Below, piece by piece: positions 26,667-35,581 of a DNA stretch of 64,000 nt; within the stretch, counting starts at the first letter, position 1, and every line of letters starts with the position of its first letter. This DNA comes from Streptomyces kanamyceticus (GTDB lineage Bacteria > Actinomycetota > Actinomycetes > Streptomycetales > Streptomycetaceae). The notes beneath the pieces were generated by a model. That model ran no database searches. It was given only the letters and a program-made list of their open reading frames with translations, and was not told the DNA's origin. The stretch is taken from NCBI RefSeq assembly GCF_008704495.1, contig NZ_CP023699.1, positions 1,736,001 through 1,800,000 of the forward strand. Direction: 5' to 3'. The translations under genes were made by a program, and so were the position numbers.

Positions 26667-27895
26667 GGCGCCGCCCCCTTGAGCCGCCGCCCTTCGAGCA
26701 GCCCTACGTTTCCTACGTCCCTGTCCCCGTCCCTGCCGGGCGATCCTTCGAGCCGCCCGTCGAGCGGCAGTTCGGCCCGCACCGCGAACCCGCCCTCCTC
26801 GCGCGGCCCCGCCCACAGCACGCCACCCAGGGCCGTGACCCGCTCGCGCATCCCGGTCAGCCCTGTGCCCTCCACCGGCGGACGCGCCGGGTCACCTGAC
26901 CCGTCGTCCGCCACGCGGATGCCCAACTCCCGCTCCCCGTAGCCGAGTCGCACCCGCACCAGCGCGGAGCCGCCCGCGTGGCGCGCCGCGTTGGTCAGGC
27001 ACTCCTGCACGATGCGGTACGCGGCCCGGTCGAGCTCGGGCGAGAGGGGCCGCTCGCGCCCGGTCACCGTCAGCTCGACCGCGAGCCCCGCCGAGCGGGC
27101 CCGCTCCACGAGCAGCGCGGGGCTGCCGGTGGGCTCGTCGGTGCGCAACACCTCCAGCGTGGAGCGCAGTTCCCGCATCGCCTCGCCGCTCGCCTCCTCG
27201 ATGGCGAGCAGCGCGGGCGGCACCTCCTCGCCGCGCTTGCGCGCCAGATGCACGGCGACGCCCGCCTGCAGCTTGACGATCGAGATGCTGTGCGTGAGCG
27301 AGTCGTGCAGCTCGCGCGCGATCCGCAGCCGCTCCTCGCCCGCCCTGCGCAGCGCCGCCTCCTCGCGGGTCCGCTCGGCCTCCAGGGCGCGCTCCTCGGT
27401 CTGGCGCAGATACGCCTGCCAGGTCTTGCCCGCGATGCCCGTGGCCAGCGCGCACACGAACCACCCGGCGAGCAGCAGCGTCCGCTCGACGATGCCGGGG
27501 TCCCCCGGGTCGGCCACGAAGAACCCCGTGAGGAACACCGCGCTCGCGCCGAGGCCCACCACGCGATGCCCCCGGTGGGCGGCGGCGTGCACCGCGGCGA
27601 GCACCGGGAAGGCGGCCGTCGTACTGGGCTCGGCGTGCAGCACCAGGCCGGTCAGGCAGGCCGTGGTGACGGCGAGCACCACGCGCGGCAGGGCCCGGTG
27701 CACGACGAGCGCGAGGGAGCCGACCGCCATCAGGGCGTAGTCGACCGCGTCGGCCCCGCCCTCGTACGCCGAGGCGAGCATCACGATCGCGGCCACGACG
27801 ACGGCGAACGCCGCGTCGGCGGACCGCTTCTGCCACGCGGGCATGCCGTGGGCGCTCCGCGCCTCGTGGGCGTCCCGCGCCCCGACCCCCCTCAT
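26663..27895 (-). CDS. Two-component sensor histidine kinase (HisKA_3)
   Basis: About 410 residues. Four to five hydrophobic segments in the first 160 residues form the membrane sensor, followed by a coiled helix (EERALEAERTREEAALRRAG) and the dimerisation box ERLRIARELHDSLTHS with phospho-acceptor H197. The ATPase has an N box (QECLTNAARHA) and DDGSG. A Gly/Asp-rich tail follows. Start at ATG 27895 is a choice among in-frame ATG/GTG codons. It pairs with the response regulator immediately downstream. Confidence 0.9.
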   Translation of the reverse strand: MRGVGARDAHEARSAHGMPAWQKRSADAAFAVVVAAIVMLASAYEGGADAVDYALMAVGSLALVVHRALPRVVLAVTTACLTGLVLHAEPSTTAAFPVLAAVHAAAHRGHRVVGLGASAVFLTGFFVADPGDPGIVERTLLLAGWFVCALATGIAGKTWQAYLRQTEERALEAERTREEAALRRAGEERLRIARELHDSLTHSISIVKLQAGVAVHLARKRGEEVPPALLAIEEASGEAMRELRSTLEVLRTDEPTGSPALLVERARSAGLAVELTVTGRERPLSPELDRAAYRIVQECLTNAARHAGGSALVRVRLGYGERELGIRVADDGSGDPARPPVEGTGLTGMRERVTALGGVLWAGPREEGGFAVRAELPLDGRLEGSPGRDGDRDVGNVGLLEGRRLKGAAP

Positions 27896-28083
27896 GCCTC
27901 GCACCCTAGCCGCCACCACCGACAGCGGCGTCCCCCGCGCGGACCGCTCGTCCGCTACTCCCAGGGGAGTAGTTCCCTCGCCGCGGGACCCCGGCGAGGT
28001 AGGTCCAACTCCCTTCCCCCGTACGACGACCGGAGGCATCCGGCGCGGCCAGCATCGGTACCCGGACGACCGAGGGAGACGCC

Positions 28084-28965
28084 ATGAAGCCCAGCACCAC
28101 CACCGTCGCCAGCACCGCCAACGCCCGTCAGGAGGAGATCTGGAACGGCCCGCTCGGCCACCACTGGGCCGAACAGCAGGACCGCTACGACGCAATGAGC
28201 GCCGCCCTCAACGACCGCCTCTTCGAAGCCGCGGCCATCCGCAACGGCGACCGCGTCCTGGACATCGGCTGCGGGGCGGGCACGGTCACGCGCACGGCCG
28301 CACGGCTCGCCGGTCTCGGCCACGCGGTCGGCGTCGACATCTCGGCGCCGCTCCTTGACCGCGCAAGGGCCCGGGCCAGGGACGAACGCGTCAGGAACGT
28401 CGCGTTCGAACGGGCCGACGCCCAGACGCACCCCTTCCCCGTGGCCGGGTACGACGTGGCGATCAGCCGCGGCGGCGTGATGTTCTTCGCCGATCACGCC
28501 GCCGCCTTCGACAACATCGCCCGCGCCCTGATCCCCGGCGGCCGACTCGTCTTCGCCTGCCCGCAGCCCGCGGGTTCCGGCGGCGAGGAGGCCCAGGCGC
28601 TCGGCCTCCTCTCGAAGCTGCTCGGCGAAGGCGAAGGCGAAGGCGAAACCGACGGCGAAGGCCGCGGCGACAACGGCACCTCCGACGCCCGCGCCGCCAT
28701 GGCCTCCCTCTCCGACCCCGACCACATCCGCAGGTCCCTGGCCGCCTACGACGACGTGACCGTGACCCCGCTGCCCATCGAGACCCACTGGGGCCAAACC
28801 CCGGCGGACGCGGTCGACTTCCTCCTCTCCCGCACCCCGGACCGCACCGTCTCCCCTGCCGTACGCACCGGCCTGGAGGACGCGCTGCGCCCCTACGCGA
28901 CCGCGGCGGGCGTGCGGATGCGGGCCGCGGTGTGGCTGGTGACGGCGGTACGTCCGCGCACCTGA
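28084..28965 (+). CDS. Class I SAM-dependent methyltransferase
   Basis: 293 residues. SAM motif I is VLDIGCGAGTVT, motif II acid is in GVDIS, and ALIPGGRLVFACPQP is motif IV/V. The ATG has GGGAGA upstream. An acidic, Gly-rich insertion (GEGEGEGETDGEGRG, about residues 181-196) encoded by a GGCGAA tandem repeat lies before the substrate lobe. The substrate is unknown; the protein resembles small-molecule methyltransferases of the ubiquinone/menaquinone type. Confidence 0.88.
   Translation: MKPSTTTVASTANARQEEIWNGPLGHHWAEQQDRYDAMSAALNDRLFEAAAIRNGDRVLDIGCGAGTVTRTAARLAGLGHAVGVDISAPLLDRARARARDERVRNVAFERADAQTHPFPVAGYDVAISRGGVMFFADHAAAFDNIARALIPGGRLVFACPQPAGSGGEEAQALGLLSKLLGEGEGEGETDGEGRGDNGTSDARAAMASLSDPDHIRRSLAAYDDVTVTPLPIETHWGQTPADAVDFLLSRTPDRTVSPAVRTGLEDALRPYATAAGVRMRAAVWLVTAVRPRT
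28624..28659 (+). repeat. GGCGAA hexanucleotide repeat inside methyltransferase gene
   Basis: Four perfect tandem copies of GGCGAA (28624-28647), then ACCGAC and a fifth copy (28654-28659). It encodes Gly-Glu repeats in the methyltransferase insertion. A simple repeat such as this may vary in copy number between strains. Confidence 0.85.
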
Positions 28966-28981
28966 CCGGTATCGGTGCCGG

Positions 28982-29980
28982 TCAGGCGAACGCGGGGACG
29001 ACGTGGGTGCCGTACGCGTCGATGACGTCCTCGCGCGCGTCGTGCATGGCGTACAGCGCGAACTGGTCGACGCCGAGGTCCCGCAGTTCCCGCAGCCGTT
29101 CGATGTGCGCGTCGACGGGTCCGACGAGGCAGAACCGGTCGACGATCTCGTCGGGCACGAAGGCGGTGTCGGGGTTGCCCGCCCGCCCGTGGTGGCTGTA
29201 GTCGTAGCCCTCGCGGGCCTTGATGTACTCGGTGAGGGCCTCGGGCACCATCGAGGAGTGCTCGCCGTACTTGGCGACGAGGTCGGCGACGTGGTTGCCG
29301 ACCATGCCGCCGAACCAGCGGCACTGCTCGCGGGCGTGCGCGAGGTCGTCGCCCACGTAGGCGGGCGCGGCGACACAGATCTTCACGTCGGCCGGATCGC
29401 GCCCCGCGTCGGCCGCCGCGTCCCGTACGGCCTTGACCATCCACTCGGTGAGGTAGGGGTCGGCGAGCTGCAGGATGAACCCGTCGGCCTTCTGCCCGGC
29501 GAGCGCGAGCGCCTTGGGTCCGTACGCCGCCATCCACACCGGCAGGTGCCCCTCGCGCACCCACGGCAGCCGCAGCGTCTGGCCTCCGACGTCCGCCGAG
29601 CGCCCCTCGGCGAGGTCGCGGATGACGTCGATGGCCTCGCCGAGCCGGGCCAGGGTGTTGGGCTTGCGCCCCGCCACGCGCATCGCGGAGTCGCCGCGTC
29701 CGATGCCGCAGACGGTGCGGTTGCCGTACATGTCGTTGAGGGTGGCGAAGGTGGACGCGGTGACTTCCCAGGTCCTGGTCCCCGGGTTGGTGACCATGGG
29801 CCCCACGATCAGCCGCTCGGTGTGTTCGAGGATGCGGCTGTAGACGACGAACGGCTCCTGCCAGAGCACCGCGGAGTCGAACGTCCAGCCGTAGCGGAAG
29901 CCGTTGCGTTCCGCGCGTCGCATGAGATCGACGACCGCCGACGCGGGCGGGTCGGTCTGCAGCACAAGTCCGAAATCCAC
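28982..29980 (-). CDS. F420-dependent LLM-class oxidoreductase (TIGR03842-like)
   Basis: 332 residues. GTG start at 29980 with AGGAGG 7 bases upstream; the frame stays open further but without family sequence. The TIM-barrel LLM family is recognised from VDFGLVLQTDPPA, the GWTFDSAVLWQEP segment and the substrate-binding GIGRGDSAMRVAG. It resembles the TIGR03842 group, which is often near hydantoin or pyrimidine catabolism genes, but none are adjacent here. It is convergent with the methyltransferase gene and may be co-transcribed with the gene at 30099. Confidence 0.82.
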   Translation of the reverse strand: MDFGLVLQTDPPASAVVDLMRRAERNGFRYGWTFDSAVLWQEPFVVYSRILEHTERLIVGPMVTNPGTRTWEVTASTFATLNDMYGNRTVCGIGRGDSAMRVAGRKPNTLARLGEAIDVIRDLAEGRSADVGGQTLRLPWVREGHLPVWMAAYGPKALALAGQKADGFILQLADPYLTEWMVKAVRDAAADAGRDPADVKICVAAPAYVGDDLAHAREQCRWFGGMVGNHVADLVAKYGEHSSMVPEALTEYIKAREGYDYSHHGRAGNPDTAFVPDEIVDRFCLVGPVDAHIERLRELRDLGVDQFALYAMHDAREDVIDAYGTHVVPAFA

Positions 29981-30098
29981 GGCAGGACCTCCTGGTTCAG
30001 GTACTGGGCTCGCGCACTCCCGTGCGGTGCGACGCCTCGGCGACCGCCCGCGGGAGGGACGATCCTGGACCTGTTCCCTGGCCGTGGCAAGAGGGCCT

Positions 30099-30560
30099 CT
30101 ACGCGCGCCCACCTCCCGTGGAGGGATCGCGCGGCCACTGCGAGCGCCCGGAGAGGAAGGAGCGGACCGCCGTCTGTGTCGCCTCCGCGTCGAAGCGCGC
30201 GGTCTCCCACAGGGCCGAGCGCATCGTGCCCCGGTCACGGTACGAGCGCATGATGCGCACGTGGTCGTGGCGCGCCACGAAGCCCTTCAGGTCCTTCTCC
30301 TCGCGCCACACGGAGACCGACCCCGACCGGGGACGGCGGACGTCGGGGTCCACCCACAGCCAGAGCCCGACGGCACCGGTGACATCGCGCCAGGACTTGC
30401 GCAGGGCGACCCCGGCGATGTTGACGCCGAGGGCGGTCCAGGGGCGGTGCGGGGTGAACTCGGTGACGCTGACGACGGCCGCGCCCGTCAGGTCGTTCTC
30501 GTGCGCGGTCTCCGCCGCCGGTCCCGACGTCCATGGCGCGAACCAGATGGTGGACGGCAT
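30099..30560 (-). CDS. Small dimeric alpha/beta-barrel-like hypothetical protein
   Basis: 153 residues. ATG with GAGGGG upstream. The layout (VVSVTEF strand, later GSVSVWREEKDLKGFV, then RIMRSYRDRGTMRSALWE) resembles the short proteins with a dimeric alpha+beta barrel, such as antibiotic-biosynthesis-monooxygenase-like proteins and DUF3291. No catalytic motif is assignable. It shares a divergent promoter region with the alpha/beta hydrolase, which contains a candidate TetR operator, so it may belong to the cluster regulon. Confidence 0.6.
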   Translation of the reverse strand: MPSTIWFAPWTSGPAAETAHENDLTGAAVVSVTEFTPHRPWTALGVNIAGVALRKSWRDVTGAVGLWLWVDPDVRRPRSGSVSVWREEKDLKGFVARHDHVRIMRSYRDRGTMRSALWETARFDAEATQTAVRSFLSGRSQWPRDPSTGGGRA

Positions 30561-30641
30561 GGCGTTCCCCTCGATTCAGCGAGCGCTCGGGTCCGCGGAC
30601 GCGGACGCGGTGGCGGGCTCTCGGATACGGCAACATCTAAA

Positions 30642-30661
30642 AGCACGGACGATCGTGCTAA
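30642..30661. promoter_or_regulatory. Candidate TetR operator, divergent region 30561-30702
   Basis: AGCACG-GACGAT-CGTGCT (30642-30659) is a perfect inverted repeat with 6-base arms. Its right part ACGATCGTGCTAA (30649-30661) matches 12 of 13 bases of the paired sites at 38000-38012 and 38063-38075. The 12-mer GGACGATCGTGC recurs, inverted, upstream of the TetR gene. TAATAT overlapping its end could be the -10 of the hydrolase promoter. Confidence 0.6.
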
Positions 30662-30702
30662 TATACCACGCTCCTGCTACCGCCGACCGAGGAGTACTGG
30701 AC

Positions 30703-31551
30703 ATGGACCCCACCGAGGCAGTTGTGAGTACGACCCTCAACACCGTCTCCCGCGTCTCGGGGCGGCTCGCGGGCACCGGCGCGTACGCCCTGTTCCACAT
30801 GCCGCTGGCCCGCAGCAAGATGCGCTCGTCCGAGCGTGAGCTGTTCGACGCCGCGCACCGCGGGCGCGTCCGCGTCAACGGCAAGTCCGCGGTGACCTAC
30901 CGCTGGGGCACCGGGGAGCGCCCCGTCCTGCTGGTGCACGGCTGGCAGTCGCGCGGCTCGCGCTTCAGCGACTTCATCTCCGGCCTGCTCGACCGGGGCT
31001 ACAGCGTCGTCACCTTCGACGCGCCGGGACACGGCGACGGCACGGGCCGCAGCACCACCATCATCGAGTACCAGAAGATCCTCACCGAACTGCACGACCA
31101 GTACGGCGCGTTCGAGGCACTGGTCGCGCACTCCCTCGGCGCGCTCGGCTCGTTCCACGCGCTCACCAAGGGCGTGAAGGCGGAGCGGATCGTCGCCATC
31201 AGCGGGGTCTGCGACTTCGAGTACCTGGTCGACGAGTTCGTCTCCGGGCTCAAGCTCCGCCCGTCCCTGAAGGGCGAGTTGCTCGTCCGGATCGGCAAGG
31301 ACCTCTTCCCCGGCGTCCCTGCCGACCGGATGCCGTTCTCCGTCCGGCACGCCACCGAGGTCATCACGGCACCGGTCCTCGTGGTGCACGACGAGGACGA
31401 CACCCGGATCGGGGTCGGCCAGGGGCGCGCGATCGCCGCGGCCTTCGGTGACCGGGCGCGGCTGATCACCACCCAGGGGCTCGGGCACCGCAAGATCCTC
31501 GGCGATCCCGACGTGGTGCGCTCCGTACTGGACTTCGTCGAGCACGGGTGA
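30703..31551 (+). CDS. Alpha/beta hydrolase, paralogue of the 37103-37960 gene
   Basis: 282 residues, ATG with GAGGAG upstream. HGW oxyanion segment (VLLVHGWQSR), nucleophile in VAHSLGALGS, acid in VVHDEDDTR, and histidine in GLGHRKIL. It is clearly related to the product of 37103-37960; both share VNGKSAV followed by YRWG and the same catalytic spacing. An N-terminal extension (residues 1-50) is helical. It could hydrolyse an ester, act as a proofreading thioesterase, or modify the cluster product. The operator in front of it suggests control by the TetR protein at 35582. Confidence 0.85.
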   Translation: MDPTEAVVSTTLNTVSRVSGRLAGTGAYALFHMPLARSKMRSSERELFDAAHRGRVRVNGKSAVTYRWGTGERPVLLVHGWQSRGSRFSDFISGLLDRGYSVVTFDAPGHGDGTGRSTTIIEYQKILTELHDQYGAFEALVAHSLGALGSFHALTKGVKAERIVAISGVCDFEYLVDEFVSGLKLRPSLKGELLVRIGKDLFPGVPADRMPFSVRHATEVITAPVLVVHDEDDTRIGVGQGRAIAAAFGDRARLITTQGLGHRKILGDPDVVRSVLDFVEHG

Positions 31552-31830
31552 CGCCCGGGACCCCGGCGGCCGCGGCGGCGGGGTTCCCGCGCGCCCTCAC
31601 ACCCGTTCGCCCGCCCGCTGTGACGAGGATCATCAGTTGACACAAAAGGCGGATAGTCGGCACCAGTTGAAGCGTGCCCTTCCAGGGAAAGCGGATCTTG
31701 GGCCGTCGCTGTGCCTGCCCACCGCACCACTCAGGAGACGTCGGGTGGACCTCGCGCTCCCTCTGCGCGGCGCGAGGCCCACCGCCCCCCTCACAGCGGG
31801 ATCCCCCGCTCCCGCTCATGGAGCCAGTGC
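31552..31830. other. Intergenic, no gene seen
   Basis: The region between the hydrolase stop and the convergent secreted-protein stop has no frame with coding character. Its base composition is slightly lower in GC than the flanking genes. Confidence 0.6.
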
Positions 31831-32262
31831 TCAGCGGTGCCAGCCGCTCCAGCCGCCGCTCGGAGTTCCACCTCGGTTGTTGTAATACCAGTTGCCGTCG
31901 GTGCCGCGCACTTGGAGCGTGATGGCCCAGCCCCTTCCTCCGGCGTACACCGTGCTGCGGCCCTGACCGCCCATAGAGGTCCAGGAGCTGAGCGTGCCAT
32001 TGGTGCGGGACCAACGCGTCCAGATCGCTCCGTCTGTGCCGACCCCGAAGACCTGCTGCTCCCCGTTGGGCAGGCCGTACTCCGTGCAGCCGTACTGGTT
32101 CTGGATGTTGCCGCCCCAGTTGCGGGTCGAGGTCACGCACGACGCCAGCGCCGCGTCGGCCCCGGTCGGCGCGGCCACCGCGCTGCCGGTCCCCGCCAGG
32201 GTCCCGACAAGGGTCAGGCCCGCCAGGGCCGACGCTGCTGTCCATGTGAACTTGTGCTTCAC
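31831..32262 (-). CDS. Small secreted PLL/lectin-like protein
   Basis: 143 residues from a GTG with GAGGGGAA upstream. Clear Sec signal peptide: basic start, hydrophobic core ASALAGLTLVGTLAG, cleavage near SAVAAP. The mature part is rich in Trp, Gly, Ser and Asn, with repeating units such as GAIWTRWSRTNG and NWYYNNRGG, like blades of a PLL-type lectin or other beta-propeller, but too short for a whole propeller. It contains two cysteines (ASCVTS, YGCTEY). It may bind carbohydrate outside the cell. Divergent from the AfsR-type regulator. Confidence 0.7.
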   Translation of the reverse strand: MKHKFTWTAASALAGLTLVGTLAGTGSAVAAPTGADAALASCVTSTRNWGGNIQNQYGCTEYGLPNGEQQVFGVGTDGAIWTRWSRTNGTLSSWTSMGGQGRSTVYAGGRGWAITLQVRGTDGNWYYNNRGGTPSGGWSGWHR

Positions 32263-32326
32263 GGGAATTCCCCTCTTCTTGGCCGTTCCGGTCGGTCGTA
32301 CCTTCGCCAAAGGACCGTGAGGATGT

Positions 32327-32344
32327 CTTGGAACTTACTTGAAC
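32327..32344 (+). promoter_or_regulatory. Candidate SARP-type direct repeats
   Basis: Heptamers CTTGGAA (32327-32333) and CTTGAAC (32338-32344) are separated by 4 bases, giving the 11-base periodicity typical of SARP binding sites. They lie about 53-70 bases before the start of the AfsR-type gene, suggesting autoregulation or control of the divergent secreted-protein gene. Only two units are clear. Confidence 0.35.
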
Positions 32345-32396
32345 ACCTGCGCTGAACTGCCGAAACTGGGCGCCGCAAAGGCGATGGGGGGACGCA

Positions 32397-35234
32397 GTGC
32401 CGGTGGAGATCCACGTCCTGAACGCCGTGCGGGCATGGTCGGACGGGCAGGAGGTGAACCTCGGGCACGCCCGGCAGCGTCATGTACTGGCGGCCCTGCT
32501 CTTCGAGCTCAACCGCCCCGTGTCCATAGACCAGTTGATCGACCGAGTGTGGGGCGAACGCGCACCCCGACGCGTGACGACAACCCTGCACAGCTATGTG
32601 TCACGGCTTCGCCCGATCATCGGGGGCCTCGGGCTGACGATCGTGCGCCGCGCAGGCGGCTATGTGTGCGAGGCCGACCCGGAGATCGTGGACGTGCACC
32701 GCTTCCGTCGCCTCGTGGAAGACGCTCGCGCGGCCAACGGCCCGCAGCGCACGGCTGACCTCCTGCTGGAGGCGCTGGCGACGTGGCAGGGGGACGCGCT
32801 CGACGGGGCGGACACCACGTGGTTCAACCAACTGCGGGAAATTCTCGGCAGAGAGCTCCTCAGTGCCGAACTGGCCTTGAGCGAAGTGATGCTGGAGCTC
32901 GGGCGGGAGGCAGAAATCCTCGCCATGCTCCGCTCGCTGACGCAGGCGCAGCCCTTCGACGAGCGCGTCGCCGGAAGGCTGATGCTCACGCTGCACCGGC
33001 AGGGGCGAACCGTGGAGGCGCTCGACCACTACCAGGACATCAGGAGTCGGCTGGACGGCGAACTGGGTCTGGAACCGGGTGCCCCGTTGCAGCGGCTGCA
33101 CCAGCAGATACTCTCGGACGACTCGGCACTCGCCAATGCAGAACCGGAGGCCGCCGCCCGCACCAGGGCGCCGACGACGCCGACGGTCGTTCCCCGCCAG
33201 CTTCCCGCCCAGCCACGTGGGTTCACCGGCCGGAACGAGCAACTGGCCCTGCTCTCCGAAGTGCTGGGTTCCCCGGATGAGCCCGGCGGAACGGCGGTGG
33301 TCTGCGCGATCGGCGGCATCGGCGGCATCGGCAAGACCTGGCTCGCCCTGCGCTGGGCTCATGAACACCACAACGCCTTCCCCGACGGACAGCTCTACGT
33401 AAATCTCCGAGGCTTCGACCCTGGTGGCGAACCTGTCCCTGCGCATACGGCGGTGCGCGGCTTTCTGGAAGCGCTCGGCACCGATGTGATGGCCGTCCCG
33501 GCTGAACCGGACGCCCAGGCCGCGCTCTACCGCAGCCTGACCGCCGACAAACGTCTGCTGATCGTCCTGGACAACGCCCGCGACACCGCCCAGGTCGCAC
33601 CGTTGCTGCCCGGCAGCCCAACGTGCACCGTCGTCGTCACGAGCCGCAGCCGGCTCGCCGGCTTGACCACCGCACACGGCGCCCGTCCCGTGGCCCTGGA
33701 CGTACTCACCGACATCGAGGCGCGCCACCTGCTCACCAGCCATCTCGGCGCCGACCGCACGGCCGCTGAGCCCGAGGCCGTGGCGACATTGCTGGAACAC
33801 TGCGCGGGCCTCCCACTGGCCCTGAGCATCCTGGCCGCACGCGCCACCCTGAGCCCGGACGTCCCCCTCGCCGAACTGGCCGGAGAGCTCCACGAGACGC
33901 ACACCCGGCTCGACGCCCTGGACAGCGGCGACCTCACCGCCGATCTCCGGACGGTGTTCGCCTCGTCGTACCACGTTCTCGAACCGGACGCCGCGCAGTT
34001 GTTTCGACTCCTCGGTCGTGCACCCGGCCCCGACATCAGCCTGCCCGCAGCAGCCGGCCTCACGGCCCTGCCCGTGCCGCGAGTGCGCGTGTTGCTCCGC
34101 CGGCTCCAAGCCGCTCACCTGGTCCAGGAGCACGCCCCCGGCCGCTACCGCATGCACGACCTCACGCGTCTCTACGCTGCCGAACGGGCCCGCGCGGAGC
34201 CGGCCATCGACAGCGGCGACGCACTGCTGAGGCTGGTCGACTTCTACCTGCACACGGCCCACGCCGCCGCGTCCCACCTCGACCCGCACCGGGACCGCAT
34301 CCCCATGGCCCCCGCCAGGCCCGGGGCCATGCCCGAGGAACCAGCGGATCTCGGCGCGGCCCTGGCCTGGTTCACCGTCGAGCACCCTGTGCTTCTCGAC
34401 GCCGTCGACACGGCAGTCGGGGCCGACCACGATCGGCGGGCGTGGCTGCTGGCCCACGCCTTGGAGACCTACTTCGACTATCGCGGTCACTGTCATGACT
34501 GGGCGGCCAGTCAGCACACCGCGCTTGACGCGGCCCGGCGGCTCGCCGACCGGTCTTGGCAGGCGGGCGCCCATCGCAGCCTCGGTAGCGTCTACACGCA
34601 GATGGGCCGACTCGACGTCGGCCACATCCACTTCCGCCACGCCCTGGACCTCTACATCCGCCTCGGCGACCAGGTGAACCAGGCCCACACCCACCGCGGC
34701 CTGGGCTGGGTGTGCGACCGGCAAGGGAGCCGACGCGACGCGCTCGCCCACAACGAACAGGCACTCGCCCTGTACCGGCAGGCCGGTCACCGTGCGGGAC
34801 AGGCCAAGGCACTCAACAACACCGGCTGGCTGCACATCATGCTCGGCGACTATCGACCGGCACTTGACCACTGCGCCCAGGCGGTGGACGTCAACCAGCA
34901 GATCGGCGATCGGCACGCCGAGGCCGGAGCGTGGGACAGCCTTGGTTACGCGCACCATCACCTCGCGAACTACAGCGATGCCATCACCTGCTACGAACGG
35001 GCCCTCGCCCTGGACCGGGGATTCGGCGACCAGTACGGGGAGACGGAGATCTTGAGGCATCTCGGCGACACTCGGTTGGCCGCCGGCGACACCGAGGCCG
35101 CCGGAATCGCTTGGCGGAACGCCTTGGAGATCGCCGAAGAGATCGACCATCCGGCCATTGAGGAGCTCCACAGCAAGCTCGACAGTCTCACTCGGCCCTC
35201 GCCCGGTCCCAGGGAGGAACGCAGGGGAACATGA
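32397..35234 (+). CDS. AfsR/SARP-family transcriptional regulator with NB-ARC and TPR
   Basis: 945 residues from a GTG with GGGGGA upstream. OmpR-type winged helix (about 1-100; TTLHSYVSRLRPIIG), then a bacterial transcriptional activation domain (about 100-245), an NB-ARC STAND ATPase (about 275-560) with P-loop GGIGGIGKTW (K313) and LLIVLDNARD as Walker B, and a winged region. TPR repeats follow to the end (about 700-930). These are ATP-switched pathway activators in Streptomyces secondary metabolism. Position at the edge of the cluster suggests it activates cluster operons. The gene has somewhat lower GC than its neighbours. Confidence 0.9.
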   Translation: MPVEIHVLNAVRAWSDGQEVNLGHARQRHVLAALLFELNRPVSIDQLIDRVWGERAPRRVTTTLHSYVSRLRPIIGGLGLTIVRRAGGYVCEADPEIVDVHRFRRLVEDARAANGPQRTADLLLEALATWQGDALDGADTTWFNQLREILGRELLSAELALSEVMLELGREAEILAMLRSLTQAQPFDERVAGRLMLTLHRQGRTVEALDHYQDIRSRLDGELGLEPGAPLQRLHQQILSDDSALANAEPEAAARTRAPTTPTVVPRQLPAQPRGFTGRNEQLALLSEVLGSPDEPGGTAVVCAIGGIGGIGKTWLALRWAHEHHNAFPDGQLYVNLRGFDPGGEPVPAHTAVRGFLEALGTDVMAVPAEPDAQAALYRSLTADKRLLIVLDNARDTAQVAPLLPGSPTCTVVVTSRSRLAGLTTAHGARPVALDVLTDIEARHLLTSHLGADRTAAEPEAVATLLEHCAGLPLALSILAARATLSPDVPLAELAGELHETHTRLDALDSGDLTADLRTVFASSYHVLEPDAAQLFRLLGRAPGPDISLPAAAGLTALPVPRVRVLLRRLQAAHLVQEHAPGRYRMHDLTRLYAAERARAEPAIDSGDALLRLVDFYLHTAHAAASHLDPHRDRIPMAPARPGAMPEEPADLGAALAWFTVEHPVLLDAVDTAVGADHDRRAWLLAHALETYFDYRGHCHDWAASQHTALDAARRLADRSWQAGAHRSLGSVYTQMGRLDVGHIHFRHALDLYIRLGDQVNQAHTHRGLGWVCDRQGSRRDALAHNEQALALYRQAGHRAGQAKALNNTGWLHIMLGDYRPALDHCAQAVDVNQQIGDRHAEAGAWDSLGYAHHHLANYSDAITCYERALALDRGFGDQYGETEILRHLGDTRLAAGDTEAAGIAWRNALEIAEEIDHPAIEELHSKLDSLTRPSPGPREERRGT

Positions 35235-35581
35235 CGACCGACAGCGGCTATCCGAGCGACCTGTCCGGAGGTGGCTCAGACCGGTGGATTCGTTGGTGCC
35301 GGGGAGGGATTCGGTGCATGTGGCATCTCCGCAGGTCGTAAACCTTGCCTGGTGTCAACTAGCGGTCCTGGTCCCACCCGCTCGCCGCGGAACTCCAGGA
35401 CGCACGCGAACCCGTTCTCACTGCCGGAGCCCAGCACCACGCCGTGGGCCGTCGCCGCACGGAAGGGGACACCAGTCACCACACCCTCACACACTGACCG
35501 CACGATCGTCCACTTAATCGGTACACTGGTCGTCTATCGGGCACCGCGAGCACCTGGCCCAGGAGATAGGTAGGCACCACC
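35235..35581. other. Intergenic region with possible transposase remnant
   Basis: An ATG at 35231 overlapping the AfsR-type stop (ATGA) opens a 36-codon frame beginning MTTDSGYPSDLS, ending TAA near 35341. The YPSDLS segment resembles the N-terminus of IS5-family transposases, so this may be a decayed insertion-sequence fragment. The rest of the region shows no supported gene but holds the candidate TetR operator at 35500-35511 and a TACACT (35522-35527) that could be a -10. Confidence 0.35.
35500..35511. promoter_or_regulatory. Candidate autoregulatory TetR operator
   Basis: GCACGATCGTCC is the exact reverse complement of the 12-mer GGACGATCGTGC inside the 30642-30659 operator. It includes the palindrome ACGATCGT. 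It lies about 70 bases upstream of the TetR start, where an autoregulatory site is expected. Confidence 0.5.

Noticed and set aside
35276..35503. 75-codon leftward frame before the TetR gene
   Set aside because: No similarity recognised and no ribosome site; it overlaps the probable TetR operator.
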